A stretch of 64,000 nt of DNA from Lonicera japonica (taxonomy: Eukaryota; Streptophyta; Magnoliopsida; Dipsacales; Caprifoliaceae): assembly GCA_021464415.1 (NCBI GenBank), contig CM038469.1, positions 20,665,901-20,729,900 on the forward strand. Reading direction: 5' to 3'. Positions 12,798-22,128 of this stretch are shown one piece after another. How positions within the stretch are numbered: position 1 is the first letter of the stretch; every line of letters begins with the position of its first letter. The notes beneath the pieces were generated by a model that saw only the letters and a program-made list of their open reading frames with translations, did not search any database and was not told the DNA's origin. A program made the translations under genes and the position numbers.

Positions 12798-13601
12798 TTA
12801 CTTAAGACCATATAAATCTCGACGAAACTTGCAAACTTGAGATGTGGAATGTCGAACCCCTAGAGGAGGTTTCATGTAAACTTCTTCGGAAAGATCGCCG
12901 TTGAAGAAAGCATTCTTTACATCCATTTGAGAAAATTCGCATTTACGAATAGCGGCAACTACTAGAAGGCATCTAACAGTGGTTAAACGAGAAACAGGAG
13001 CAAAGGTTTCCTCATAGTCGATGCCATATTCTTGATTAAAACCTTTGGCTAGAAGTTGTGCTTTGTATCGATCAATAAACCTATCTAATTTAGTTTTGAT
13101 TTTATAGACCCATTGGCATCCAACTAGTGTCTTCCCGATGGGAGAGTGACTAAACTCCCAAGTTTGGGCTTTATCTAAGGCTTGCAATTCTTCAGACATA
13201 GTTTGCTTCCATAAAGGATTATAACTAGCCTCTTTATAAGATGAATGTTCGTGATGTGAAAATATGATAGAATAATAGTGATAGTTACGAAGATGATGAG
13301 GTAACTGCTTTACTCGATTAGACAGATGAGGATGAGGTGTTTGGTTATCAGAATCGTTTGACGAACCAATATCATTAGGATAGTCCATTGTTGGCACAAA
13401 AGACAAGTCACTAGATGGATTGTTGGTGGTGATAGATGGGCTCAGCTCTATGGGAGGAGTTTTAGTAGTTGGTTCATGAATTTCGGTAGTGGCCTGGGAT
13501 GGTGTAGAGGAGACGGAGGGGTATAGATCGGTAGTAGAGCTAATGAAGAATGGGAGAGAGGTATTGGCGATAATATGAAATTTGGAGATTGATGACAACA
13601 T
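12798..13601 (-). pseudogene. Copia reverse transcriptase N-terminal fragment
   Basis: An uninterrupted 267-codon stretch. The first half is a Ser/Thr/Pro-rich linker, as found between integrase and RT (SPSITTNNPSSDL, NDSDNQTPHPHLSNR). The second half is the start of the RVT_2 domain up to RRDLYGLK. The catalytic YVDD is not in this frame; it follows after a frameshift. It is truncated relative to a full copia RT. Confidence 0.9.
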
Positions 13602-13789
13602 TTTGTGTTCTCAAAAAATAACATGACGAGAAACATGAAGTCGTTTTGAGATTGGATCCCAACACCTATAACATTTATGTTTTATCCCATACCCGATGAA
13701 GCAACAGAAGAAAGAACGAGGTTCGAGTTTGTAATGTTCATGAGACTGACGTAGGACAAAATAGACACAGCCAAAAACTTTTAAGATAT

Positions 13790-14235
13790 TATAATTGGGT
13801 GAACTACCTTACAACCTTTCATAGGGCAATTGGTTTTCTAGGAGGTCCAAGGTTCAAGCCTTGTCACCTCCATCTCCTATCTATTAATTTGAAATTCAAA
13901 ATTTGTCTATTCTATGTGATCCTGCCGTCTACTCTCCATGTGCGAGTATGGGGTCGCACGTGAGGGAAAGTGTTAAGCATGATATTCATCATGGTTCCTT
14001 CTCCTAGCAGCCTAAGCTTTTGGGAGAAATGATTCCTAACATGGTAGCAGCACCTTAGTTTTTTGGGAGGTCTAAGGTTCAAGCCTTGGCACATCCAATC
14101 CCCATTTGTTAATTCAAAATTCGAAATTTGTTTCCATTCCCCATTTGTTAATTCGAAATTTGTCTACTCTCCACATGCGATTCTTTCTCCCAACAGCTTA
14201 AGCTTTTGGGAGAGATGGTTCTTAACAATGCGAGC
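13790..14235 (+). repeat. Two adjacent copies of a short SINE/LTR-like repeat
   Basis: GGAGGTCCAAGGTTCAAGCC (about 13840-13860) and GGAGGTCTAAGGTTCAAGCC (about 14061-14081) start two related units. Each is followed by CTTAAGCTTTTGGGAGA-type blocks near 14020 and 14195, with a third partial at about 11890-11910. GGTTCAAGCC resembles a pol III B box, so a SINE is possible. The unit AACATGGTAGCAG near 14040 also recalls a decayed Met-tRNA primer site. Confidence 0.45.
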
Positions 14236-14394
14236 CACATCATCTTACCATATGAGATTTTTTTTGTCTTTATGGCAAACTAATCTAGGAATGGTTGTCG
14301 ACCTAAAACCTAATTCGGTCAAGGAACTTTTGTATCTTGGCTTCTTAGAATGAATATAGCTCAAAAGATTTGTATCTTGTATCTCTAAATGAGT

Positions 14395-14715
14395 ATTTAT
14401 ATCTATACTATATATAAACATATGAATAACTTAACTGTGTTTTTTTTTTGTGTGTGAAGACAAATATGCCCCTTAATTTTAAACAAAAGATTTTAAAATT
14501 GTATTAAATAAAAAAGTATAACTCCATATATTTTTATACTAATATTCCAAATAAATTTCAAGTCTACTTTATTTGACTAAAATAATTAAACAAATGTTTT
14601 AAAATTTACATTAAATAAAACAATATAAATTTGTAACTCCATATACTTTTATATTGGTATTAGTATTTCAAATAAATTTAAAATCTACTCTGTTTGGTTA
14701 AAATAATAAAACAAG
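14395..14715. repeat. AT-rich tandem duplication, possibly Helitron-like start
   Basis: Two diverged units of about 105-125 bp follow each other (about 14483-14588 and 14589-14712), sharing TTTTAAAAT(T)..ATTAAATAAAA, AACTCCATATA.TTTTATA and AAATCTACT-TTTG. The preceding ATCTATACTATATATAAAC resembles the start of plant Helitrons (A|TC). No 3' hairpin plus CTRR end was found, so this stays tentative. Confidence 0.35.
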
Positions 14716-15064
14716 ATAGGGGTTGTGTTGAATTAAGTGTTTTGTATAACACTTCCATATAAGTTCGTAACAAACTTTCCAAGAAAGAAATTATTTAATA
14801 GATCGTAATAAAATTACAAAGCTTTTAGTGTGAATTAGAATTTCATTTCAAAGCTCATCAAAAAGGTATTTATATTAAAATCTACTTTACTTGATTGCTT
14901 TTAATATTATAAATTTTATTGTAGTTGTGGCTCAAAAAAAAATTCATGTTAAATTATTATTTTTAACAATATTAGTAATTTCGTTGTTATATAATCTATT
15001 ATTTATTCGAGCATTATATTATTGTTTAGTATTGTGATAAAACATTCATGTTATATGTTGTGAA

Positions 15065-15311
15065 TGTTTTATATACTTGAAAGGGCACGAATCGGATACT
15101 ATTATATCTTAGGCAAGAGAGAGGTCAATCGGATGAAACGTACGTATCTCACTCACTAATTCTAATTAATTCTTAACCTAACTTAGAAATAACGGATTAT
15201 TTATTAGCTAAAAATACGAATAAAATAATAAATTAATAAAATATTAGTGCAATAATCAATTAATAAAATACTAGGATGGTGGAGTCATATATTTGATATC
15301 ATGTTCATAAT
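15065..15311 (-). repeat. LTR-like dispersed repeat, copy B, part 1
   Basis: Reverse complement of about 1665-1940 (copy A). It is interrupted at 15311 by the gypsy element and resumes at 19204. Shared blocks include GATATCATGTTC, TAATTAATTCT and ATATAAAACATTCA (reversed). Confidence 0.65.
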
Positions 15312-15481
15312 TGATGGTGTCAAAATCTAGAAATAGATAATTAACCAATCAATAAGCGAATATCGGTGAATAAAAAATAAATGCGGCGCAATGATGAACA
15401 CATGACTTTTTTTTAAGGTAGGTTCCCCCGGTAGCGCTTATTGATTGGTTAATTATTTATTTCTAGATTTTGACACCATCA
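15312..15481 (+). repeat. Palindromic pseudo-LTR at the 5' end of the gypsy element
   Basis: Arms 15312-15358 and 15435-15481 are inverted copies of 47 bp with one mismatch, around a 76-bp loop. The right arm is the normal last 47 bp of the LTR. The left arm plus loop is the last ~125 bp of the LTR in reverse. Because the LTR ends in CA, its inverted copy begins with TG, so both element ends still look like integrase substrates. Arms meet at AATAAGCG/CGCTTATT. Confidence 0.88.
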
Positions 15482-15482
15482 G

Positions 15483-15503
15483 TTGGCGCTGTCTGTGGGA
15501 ACG
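15483..15503 (+). promoter_or_regulatory. tRNA primer binding site of the gypsy element
   Basis: TTGGCGCTGTCTGTGGGAAC starts two bases after the LTR-end CA. It is one base different from the site at 61931-61951 (minus strand). Confidence 0.8.
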
Positions 15504-16189
15504 ATAAGCTCTTTAAAGCTCTTGTTCTTTAGAAATTACAAGTGAATTTTCGGTGAAAAACTCAGAATCCCGCGGGTCTACGTAGCTCAATATTTTCAGG
15601 GGAAAAACTTTGTGCTCAGAACTCCAAATTATGCGATTTTGGAGTCCATTTTGGAGAAAATTTCAAGAGCTACAACTTTCTAGTTCAAGACTTTTTCAAA
15701 TTTGGCCATCTCGGGGTCCAAAACAGGAATACAAAGTTGCTGCAACAAAAAATGTGAAAATCCTGCAGGCTTATGCTAGCTCAATATTTATGGGCGCATA
15801 ATCATTCAAAAATCCAGTTACCTAAGGGGATAAAACCCAAAATAAGAGATAAGTTATTTTTCGATAACTCATATATGATTTTTTATCTTTGTTTTAATAT
15901 ATATTAAGTTGTATCATTTTCTTACGATCAATAATCTTTATTGTAGGTAAAATTGATGAGCTTCCAAAAAAAAATTACAATTGAATGTAATTTTTATCAA
16001 GTTCATCCGACAAACCACAAGAAAGAAATTAAAGAAATTTTCAGCGGATATCAAACTTCCACAAAGCCGAATGCAATTTTGATGTCTATCAGACAATAGC
16101 AAGACCACCTCAACCCAAAGAGACCTGGCTGAGAATGATCATCTACTGCTGCACCACTGGTCAGAGACCAAGATTTTGACGTTCCCTGG

Positions 16190-16605
16190 TAATAAATGAG
16201 AAAATTGTCAAAATTTGCCTAAGTCAGAAGGGAGCATGGCTCTACTCAAGACTTAGCAAAAAAGAACAAATTTTTCTTTTAAGAAACCCTGGTAATAAAT
16301 GAGAAAATTGTCATAATTTGCATAAGTTAGAAGGGAGTAAGACTCTACTCAAAATTTAGCAATTTGCCTAAGTTAGAAGGGAGCAAGACTCTACTCAAAA
16401 CTTAGAAATTTGCCTAAGTTAGAAGGGAGCAAGACTCTACTCAAAACTTAGCAAAAAGAACAAATTTTCCTTTTAAGAAACCAAGGACTTAAATGAGAAA
16501 ATTGTCAGAATTTGCCTAAGTCAGAAGTGGGCATGACTCTACTCAAGACCTAGCCAAAAAGAACAAATTTTCCTTTTAAGAAACCAAGGACTTCGAAAAA
16601 ATTGC
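16190..16605 (+). repeat. Minisatellite with ~45-bp unit in the gypsy interior
   Basis: The unit AATTTGCCTAAGTTAGAAGG + GAGCAAGACTCTACTCAAAACTTAG occurs about five times (starts near 16210, 16318, 16369, 16410, 16508). It is interleaved with a second block (AAAAAGAACAAATTTTCCTTTTAAGAAACC) that recurs with the longer periods. Copies differ by a few bases each. Confidence 0.8.
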
Positions 16606-16695
16606 TATCAACATATAAGGGCCATGCTTTAAACAATCACAAGTGGAACATCTCTGGAACATTTTAACAAAACCCTCACTAGGGATACACATTAT

Positions 16696-17526
16696 CTAGT
16701 CACTCAGAAAAGGCTGAAGAATTTGAAGATCATCAGCACCAAAATTCAAAATAGTACTTAAATCAGAAGAAGAATAATCAGAAAAATCATGGCGAATATT
16801 CCCTAAAGCTGTCCAGTTAGGGCCCGTTGTTTCGGCAAAATCTGCAACAAAATCATCTAGCGAAGATTGCAATAAAAAACCTTTCGAGGCAGCGTGGTAA
16901 ACGGAGTCCAAGGTAGCCTGGTCATAGGAGGGATTCTGAAATGACGGCAAATTCACTTCAGTTAGAAAAGTCCCGTTTTCTATAAGATTCACGATAGGCA
17001 GAGGGATCTCAGGTGCAATCTCTTCTGCCAACATAAGGAGCCTTAAAAAACTTCCGGGAGCAGGTTCTGGAAGATTCATGGCAGTCGGAATAACAGTAGG
17101 CATGTTATTTTCTGCCGACAAAGGGAACCTCGAGGAACTTCCAGGAGGAGCAAAGGAGCATAACGGGTTAACGCAGGAAGACCCCCTTTCTAATCGAGCC
17201 TCTAATGCCATCACCCGTGCCTGTAACTCTTCCACTTTATGTTCAAGAGAAGCAAGGAGAGTAGTACAGCCTCTAATGGGATTTTCGATTTTCGCCGTGG
17301 CTTCAAGAAGATATGAATTGAGAGTCTCAAGACGCCGATCTTCGGGGACATCTTACAAAAATGATGCAACGTTCATCACCCCAAAAACAGTGAAGATTGT
17401 GTGATAATCCTGACGATCAATCACATTTCGAAAAATTTTGGCGTATTCGTAAGATAGAGGACATCTCTTGTGGCTATAAGCGCAAGCCACACATGGAGGA
17501 CCTGTAAAAAGGTGAGTGTTCGACAT
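16696..17526 (-). pseudogene. LOB-domain (LBD)-like protein, antisense in the gypsy element, one stop
   Basis: From the ATG at 17526 the frame is open for 276 codons apart from one TAA (codon 58, 17353-17355). Residues 10-110 look like a LOB domain, the DNA-binding domain of plant LBD transcription factors. The zinc-finger-like start is PPCVACAYSHKRCPLSY, with Tyr in place of the fourth Cys of C-x2-C-x6-C-x3-C. The GAS-type block is FGVMNVASFL, then VPEDRR, LLEATAKIENPIRGC and the leucine-rich KVEELQARVMALEARL. The C-terminal half is acidic and unstructured, with SAENN and LTEVNLPSF. No intron interrupts it. The same protein in a more decayed form is at 30091-30787. Extra antisense frames are known in Tat-lineage elements such as Grande and Retand; the LBD assignment is from motifs read by eye. 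Confidence 0.72.
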
Positions 17527-18405
17527 TATCTTGGTTTATTATTGTAAGAGAAATTGTATTACAAAAGAGATAAATGGCGTTGGAAAAAATGAATTGGGTC
17601 TCGAGGAGGATGAAGAGGGAGAGGAAGATGAAGAGGAAGAAGGGAGAAGGGAAAGCTGTCTGAAAATGAGAGAGGGAGAGGAGCCTCCGATAGGGAGGAT
17701 CTAAAAAAAAAAATTCCGCCGAAAGGGGCCAAAAAATCCGCCAAAAGGGCCCGACAAAAAAAAATAAAAAAAAAGAAAAGAAAAGAAAGGTGCAAAAAAA
17801 AAAGAAAAGAAAAAAGAAAATATATATGTGTATATGAAATAAAGAGTTGGAAAAGGCCCGAGTAGAATCAAATTATTTATGACCAAAAGTATAGAGAGCT
17901 TTACATATTAATGTTCCAAGCTCTACGACTTGCAACCAATGTCTAACGAGTTCTACACATTGATGTTTCGTGTTCAACGACTAGCATTCGAGATCTAGCT
18001 TCCTTGAACTAAGATTCGAGATCAACGTCTAGCCAGCCTTACACAATGATGTTTTGAAACTCTAAGACTAATGGTCAAAGTCTAGCTAGCTTTACACGTT
18101 AATGTTCCGAGCTCCACAAACTTATGGTCAAGGGCTAACAAAGCCCTACAAATCGGTTATTCGAGCTCCCCCCATGATTATCTTCCTCGACAAGTTTTCG
18201 CTCTCACGCCTCAGCTTTGAAAAAGATTTGTAATAAAGGCAAAAGACCTAACACAAGCATTGAATTGTCGACCTTGTTCACCTACGAAGGATTCGGGCCT
18301 AAGACATCACGAACACCAGAGCTCAGAGCTACTACTAGCTCCCGGGTTGAAAGATATCCTCACCAATCAGCTCATCCGAGCTAAATGATAAGGATAGGGG
18401 GCAAT
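17527..18405. other. Gypsy interior between the antisense frame and the 3' LTR
   Basis: 17555-17880 is A/G-rich low complexity, with a predicted polyacidic frame that is compositional. 17890-18170 carries degenerate repeats of TTCCAAGCTCTACGACT/CTAGCTAGCTTTACA type. The polypurine tract is at 18388-18401. No gene. Confidence 0.5.
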
Positions 18406-19203
18406 TGATGGAGTTAAATACTAATTTTACCATTGGCCTACAAAGGTAATTCAATATTTTTTACCTCCGACAAAATTCTATTTTTACCCTCGATAAAATT
18501 CCATTTTTACCCCCAATAAAATCTCATTTTTACCTCCACACCTACCACATCTCACCTACCTCACTATCTCCACAAAAAATTACCTTTTTGCCCTTCATTT
18601 TTACCAAATTTACTTTTTTGCCATTCTCCATTTACCTATAAATACCTCACATCATTCATTCATTCAACACAACAAAAACATATCTTCCTTCTCTCCCAAT
18701 ATCCATCCATCTCTTCTACGAGATATAAAGCCATTGGCAATACAAATACAAGCCAATTTTCGAGGGTCTTATACTCTCTCTTTTCATACCCCAAAAAATA
18801 CCAACAACCCTTATACACTCTCTCTCCTACACAATTTATTATTTATTCTGTTGAGATATTTGTAATCATAATTCTATACTTATAAATAGAATTAAGGAAA
18901 TTATAGAGAGAGAGAGATTGGTAGCTTTCTGTAATCCTAATTCTATACTTATAAATAGAATTAAGGAAATTATAGAGAGAGAAGTTGGTAGCTTGTATTA
19001 TCACCCAAATTGATCGCCTTTGAGCTAATACAAAGCAAGCACACACAAAAGGATGACGTACTACCGAAATAGCATAAGCGCTACCGGGAGAACCTACCTT
19101 AAAAAAATGTCATGTGTTCATCATTGCGCAGCATTTATTTTTTATTCACCGATATTCGCTTATTGATTGGTTGATTATCTATTTCTAGATTTTGACACCA
19201 TCA
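18406..19203 (+). repeat. 3' LTR of the gypsy element (798 bp)
   Basis: TGATGGAGTTAAATAC to TTGACACCATCA, after the purine tract. A TATA-like CCTATAAATACC is at about 18634-18645. Near its end is a direct duplication of about 65 bp (18855-18915 and 18928-18980, TAATC..AATTCTATACTTATAAATAG). The last ~125 bp is the sequence found inverted at the 5' end. Confidence 0.88.
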
Positions 19204-19925
19204 ATAATATTCATGCCCAACAAACTCTACTTTCTGTCTTGCACTAATTTGATCTCTCGATTCTATTAGATGCGAAAGAGAAATTCATTTAAGCCCAATT
19301 AATTTTTAAAATTAAATTATTAATTCTTCCACAGCCAAACGTATGTATAAGATTAAAATACTCACTATATTCGTCAAAATACACCCTATATCCACTTTCA
19401 ACAAATCATAAGGTGGATCCAATAAAAAAATAATGAGAATTCAACTTTATTTTTATCAATTAAAATAGGCATTCAATATGAAGAATTGTTTTTAACATTA
19501 AAATATTAAATTGGTAGAGTAAATTGGCATAAATACGTGTAAGAGAATCAATCAAATATACTCATCATCAACCCTATAAAACGATCTAGCCTAGCATACT
19601 TGTGATTAAAAAACAAAACATTATTAATAAATATATGAATAAATAAATTAAATACTTACTTGAATACGCGCATATTAAATAAATTTAAAAAAATCTGAAA
19701 TTAAATTGCACCACCAATAAACTTCAATCGGTTAAGTGGTAAAAAGAAAAAGAAAAACAAATACAAATAATAATAAAAAAAAAAAAAACATCTATTGCTT
19801 ATTTCTCGATAACCGTGCTCCAGATGAAAAAAAAAAAACTGCAGCTGCTTATGAATTAATTGTTGCGGTTGCTGTATGATGAATCTCGATAAACCCCTGC
19901 CCTCCATTTATAATTGAATGGCTTG
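19204..19925 (-). repeat. LTR-like dispersed repeat, copy B, part 2
   Basis: Continues copy B after the gypsy element; reverse complement of about 880-1690. Includes TTATAAATGGAGGGC (reversed, TATA-like, about 19908) and CACGGTTATCGAGAAA (reversed). Confidence 0.65.
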
Positions 19926-20614
19926 GTTAGTTGGTTGATAGGGCTTGTTTTTTAATTTGCTAGATCCGCTTGAGGTAGCGGGCTTGATAAATGGGCTGCT
20001 GGAAGTAGGCTAGGTTGAATTAATTAAGTGGGCTTGGGGCATTATTCTTAAAAAATTCCATCTTCAATTATATAGCCCATTATCGCTGAATTTTAATTTT
20101 TTGGTGCACTGATCGTATTTTGGCTATAACTTTGCACTCTAAACTCTGATTGATGCAAGGTTTTCTCCCAGGCGTAGCTAACTCAAAGATCTAGAACTTT
20201 TATCTCTGGAGTTTTCTTCAAATTCCGTACGGATTAGTGCCATAATTTTCTTGAAACAGGCGTTGCGCGCAACCAATTTTTTCTTCATTCGAAAACTTCT
20301 CGATTTAATCTCAAACACTTGAAAAGCTCCAAAGATATAACAAATGTAATAATATATATCTCCAAAGTAGATATTAGTGGGCTGCAAAGTACCAATTATG
20401 CGGTGACATGTTATCTTACCTTTTCTTTTTTCTCATAAAATATTCTTTAGGTGGTGAGGAAGAAAAATTTTCCATGAAAAATAAGGAAAGATGGAGAACA
20501 TCTCCCAAAACTTTTCATCATATAGCTTCTAACTTCTCGTAAAAAGCAATTATTTTTCTATTCATTTTCTACTTCGTTATCAAATGGATCCTTAGAGTTA
20601 AATATTTCCATGTA
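19926..20614. other. Intron 2 non-coding DNA with MITE-like segment
   Basis: 20440-20595 carries GATGGAGAACATCTCCCAAAACTTTTCAT and TTATCAAATGGATCC, shared in part with 11620-11700 and with the ends of MITEs near 6500-6910. No gene. Confidence 0.4.
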
Positions 20615-20731
20615 TTGATTCCAAATATATTCACATTGAAATAAAAGCAAGTGTTGATTCCAAGTATATTCACAATGATATAAAAGCAAGTGTTGATTCC
20701 AAATACATTCACAATGATATAAAACCATACC
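20615..20731. repeat. 39-bp tandem repeat, three copies, at the exon 2 donor
   Basis: TTGATTCCAAATATATTCAC + ATTGAAATAAAAGCAAGTG recurs three times with few changes, ending at the splice donor of exon 2. Read on the minus strand it stays open and would add a repeated peptide (HCEYTWNQHLLL type) if the intron were retained. Confidence 0.85.
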
Positions 20732-21096
20732 TTTCAAGTTGTTATAGCTAAGATGTAAGTGCTTGAGCATAGTCAAGTTACCAATTTTAATGGGTATACT
20801 GCCACTAAATTCATTGCGCACCAATGACAGATAATAAAGCTTCTTGCATTTAGATACACTCGACGGAATCTCCCCCTCAAACCGATTCAAGAAGAGATAA
20901 ATTCCTTCGAGTTTATGAACATAGCTACTACAAATATCCAATGGAAGACTACCATAAAAGTCATTAGCAACAAGATCAATTCCTCTCAATGAAGAAATAT
21001 TGAAGATCTTATCAGGTACATAACCAGTAAGAAGATTGAACTTTAAATTTAGTGTCTCGAGCTTTGTAATGTTTCTTAAAGAAGCTAGAATTGTAC
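20731..21096 (-). pseudogene. RLK exon 2: five LRRs, frame intact
   Basis: Open throughout (about 122 codons) from the acceptor TAACAG|GTACA to the donor TTGAAAG|GTATGG. It encodes consecutive plant LRRs with the LxxLxLxxNxxxGxxP pattern, for example FNISSLRGIDL, NDFYGSLP, NRFEGEIPSSV and NEFSGSIPIKIGNLT. This is the least damaged exon. The reading frame runs on past the donor into a 39-bp tandem repeat in the intron. Confidence 0.85.
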
Positions 21097-22128
21097 CTGT
21101 TAGAAGATAGTATTTTATTTATATTTTTTTAGTCCAGATTCTATACTTTTATATATAAATTAAGATTACAAAGTAGAATCAAAACAAATAAAAGCATTGA
21201 AAAGGACCTAGGAATCTAAATAATCAAATATTTATAAACTACACAAAAATCCCTTACAACATCTCCAGAGTAGCAGTAATGTATAATTTCGTTTTTTTGT
21301 AAAATTTACACAATTTGTAAGATATTTCATCTCCAACAATCTTTTAAAAATGAGTTTTGTGTAAAATAAAAGTATAAAATACACCCTTAATTTACAATGC
21401 CACGTTAGTTTTCTCACTCAATTTTTTCATAAACATTTAAAATGTAATTAGTTTAGATACAAAACATGAATTTTAATAGAAATTATATATTTGAAATCTA
21501 CTAATCAAGACCTATAAATCAAGATCCATTAAGATTATAATATTATGTATATATAATCTCATGAAAATAAATAATAATAAATTGTATTAAAAAACATGTA
21601 ATACTTGTTTGTATCTTATTGGTTCTTTTCAATTTTATACTAAATTTTATAAAATTTTCATTGGAGTATATTTTTTTTAGAATTCAAGCTTTGTGTAAAA
21701 GTTGGATGATACATACGACATACACGTCAATTTTTACACAACCATTAAAAATACTTTTATCTATGGGAAACTCAAAATATTGATATCTAATAATCTACTA
21801 CTAATTATATATACTAATGTAGAAAGGGAAGAGGGCCCCGTACTTTTATAGAAGTTCTATGCCTCTATCCACTAATCAACGCCATTGTTTATTTTAATAT
21901 TTCATTTCAAATTAATTATATGACACTCGTGCAAAGAAATAAGCTACCTAGTTATATAAAATCGAAAGTCATTTTGACTATTATTTCTGCAACATGATTC
22001 GAACTCTTGCTACTCAACCACTTCTCTGCTTATTCATTTTTTACTTTTTTTCTTTAAGTTACATATTTCCGAACATATTATGTGTGCACGGAAATCTAGT
22101 GATAGAATATAAAATATTCCAACAATAC
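21097..22128 (-). other. RLK intron 1 (1032 bp)
   Basis: Donor ACAG|GTATTG, acceptor TCTAACAG|GTACA; the join gives NNSFTG-TILASL in frame. AT-rich, no gene. Its ends can also be read as TGTTAGAA...TTCCAACA, i.e. LTR-like, with near-duplicate GTACC/ATACC flanks. No primer site or LTR motif supports that strongly. Confidence 0.65.

Larger units (their letters stand above)
11794..13870 (-). mobile_element. Ty1/copia pol remnant (reverse transcriptase and RNase H)
   Basis: The minus strand encodes the copia RT start (LQALDKAQTWEF, WVYKIKTK, AKGFNQEYGIDYEETFAPV, MDVKNAFFNGDLSEEVYMKPP) at about 13230-12798. YVDDM, the RT catalytic motif, follows near 12680 in another frame, and GSLLYLTVTRPEIAYAV near 12380. 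The RNase H part (SWLSKKQSLVSRSSTEAEYRA) is near 12120-12040. Several frameshifts and stops break it. No gag, integrase or LTRs can be assigned with confidence, so it is a truncated, dead copy. It would have replicated through RNA in cytoplasmic particles. Confidence 0.9.
15312..19203 (+). mobile_element. Non-autonomous Ty3/gypsy (Tat-like) element with palindromic 5' end
   Basis: Flanked by a perfect 5-bp duplication, ATAAT (15307-15311, 19204-19208). Removing it restores the repeat copied at 1651-1690, which confirms the insertion. The 3' LTR is 18406-19203 (TGATGG...CCATCA), preceded by a purine tract (ATAAGGATAGGGGG). The primer site TTGGCGCTGTCTGTGGGAAC (15483-) is nearly that of the Tat-like element at 61.9 kb. 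The 5' LTR is not a normal copy: 15312-15481 is a palindrome of LTR 3'-end sequence. No gag or pol is present. The only coding sequence is an antisense LBD-like frame. It must have been mobilised in trans. Left-end sequence differs from the 3' LTR at about 4 of 128 positions, so it is fairly young. Confidence 0.9.
11078..20730 (-). other. RLK intron 2 (9653 bp), or a transposon-filled gap
   Basis: Donor TTGAAAG|GTATGG and acceptor TTTGTAG|GTGAA join NNLKG to GEIP in frame. The interior is almost wholly retroelement DNA: copia pol remains, a SINE/LTR-like pair, an LTR-like repeat, and a gypsy element nested in that repeat. Confidence 0.65.

Noticed and set aside
17516..17795. Polyacidic and poly-Phe frames on both strands
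   Set aside because: Low-complexity A/G-rich DNA gives both; it begins next to the start of the LBD-like frame and has no domain.
15312..19203. DNA transposon with long terminal inverted repeats
   Set aside because: The ends are inverted, but a primer site, polypurine tract, 798-bp 3' LTR and 5-bp duplication show a retrotransposon whose 5' LTR is rearranged.
21097..22128. Intron 1 as a solo LTR (TGTTAGAA...TTCCAACA with GTACC/ATACC flanks)
   Set aside because: The same boundaries give an exact in-frame GT-AG splice at the LRR position used by introns 2 and 3. The flanks match imperfectly and no LTR motifs were found inside. Kept as an alternative only.
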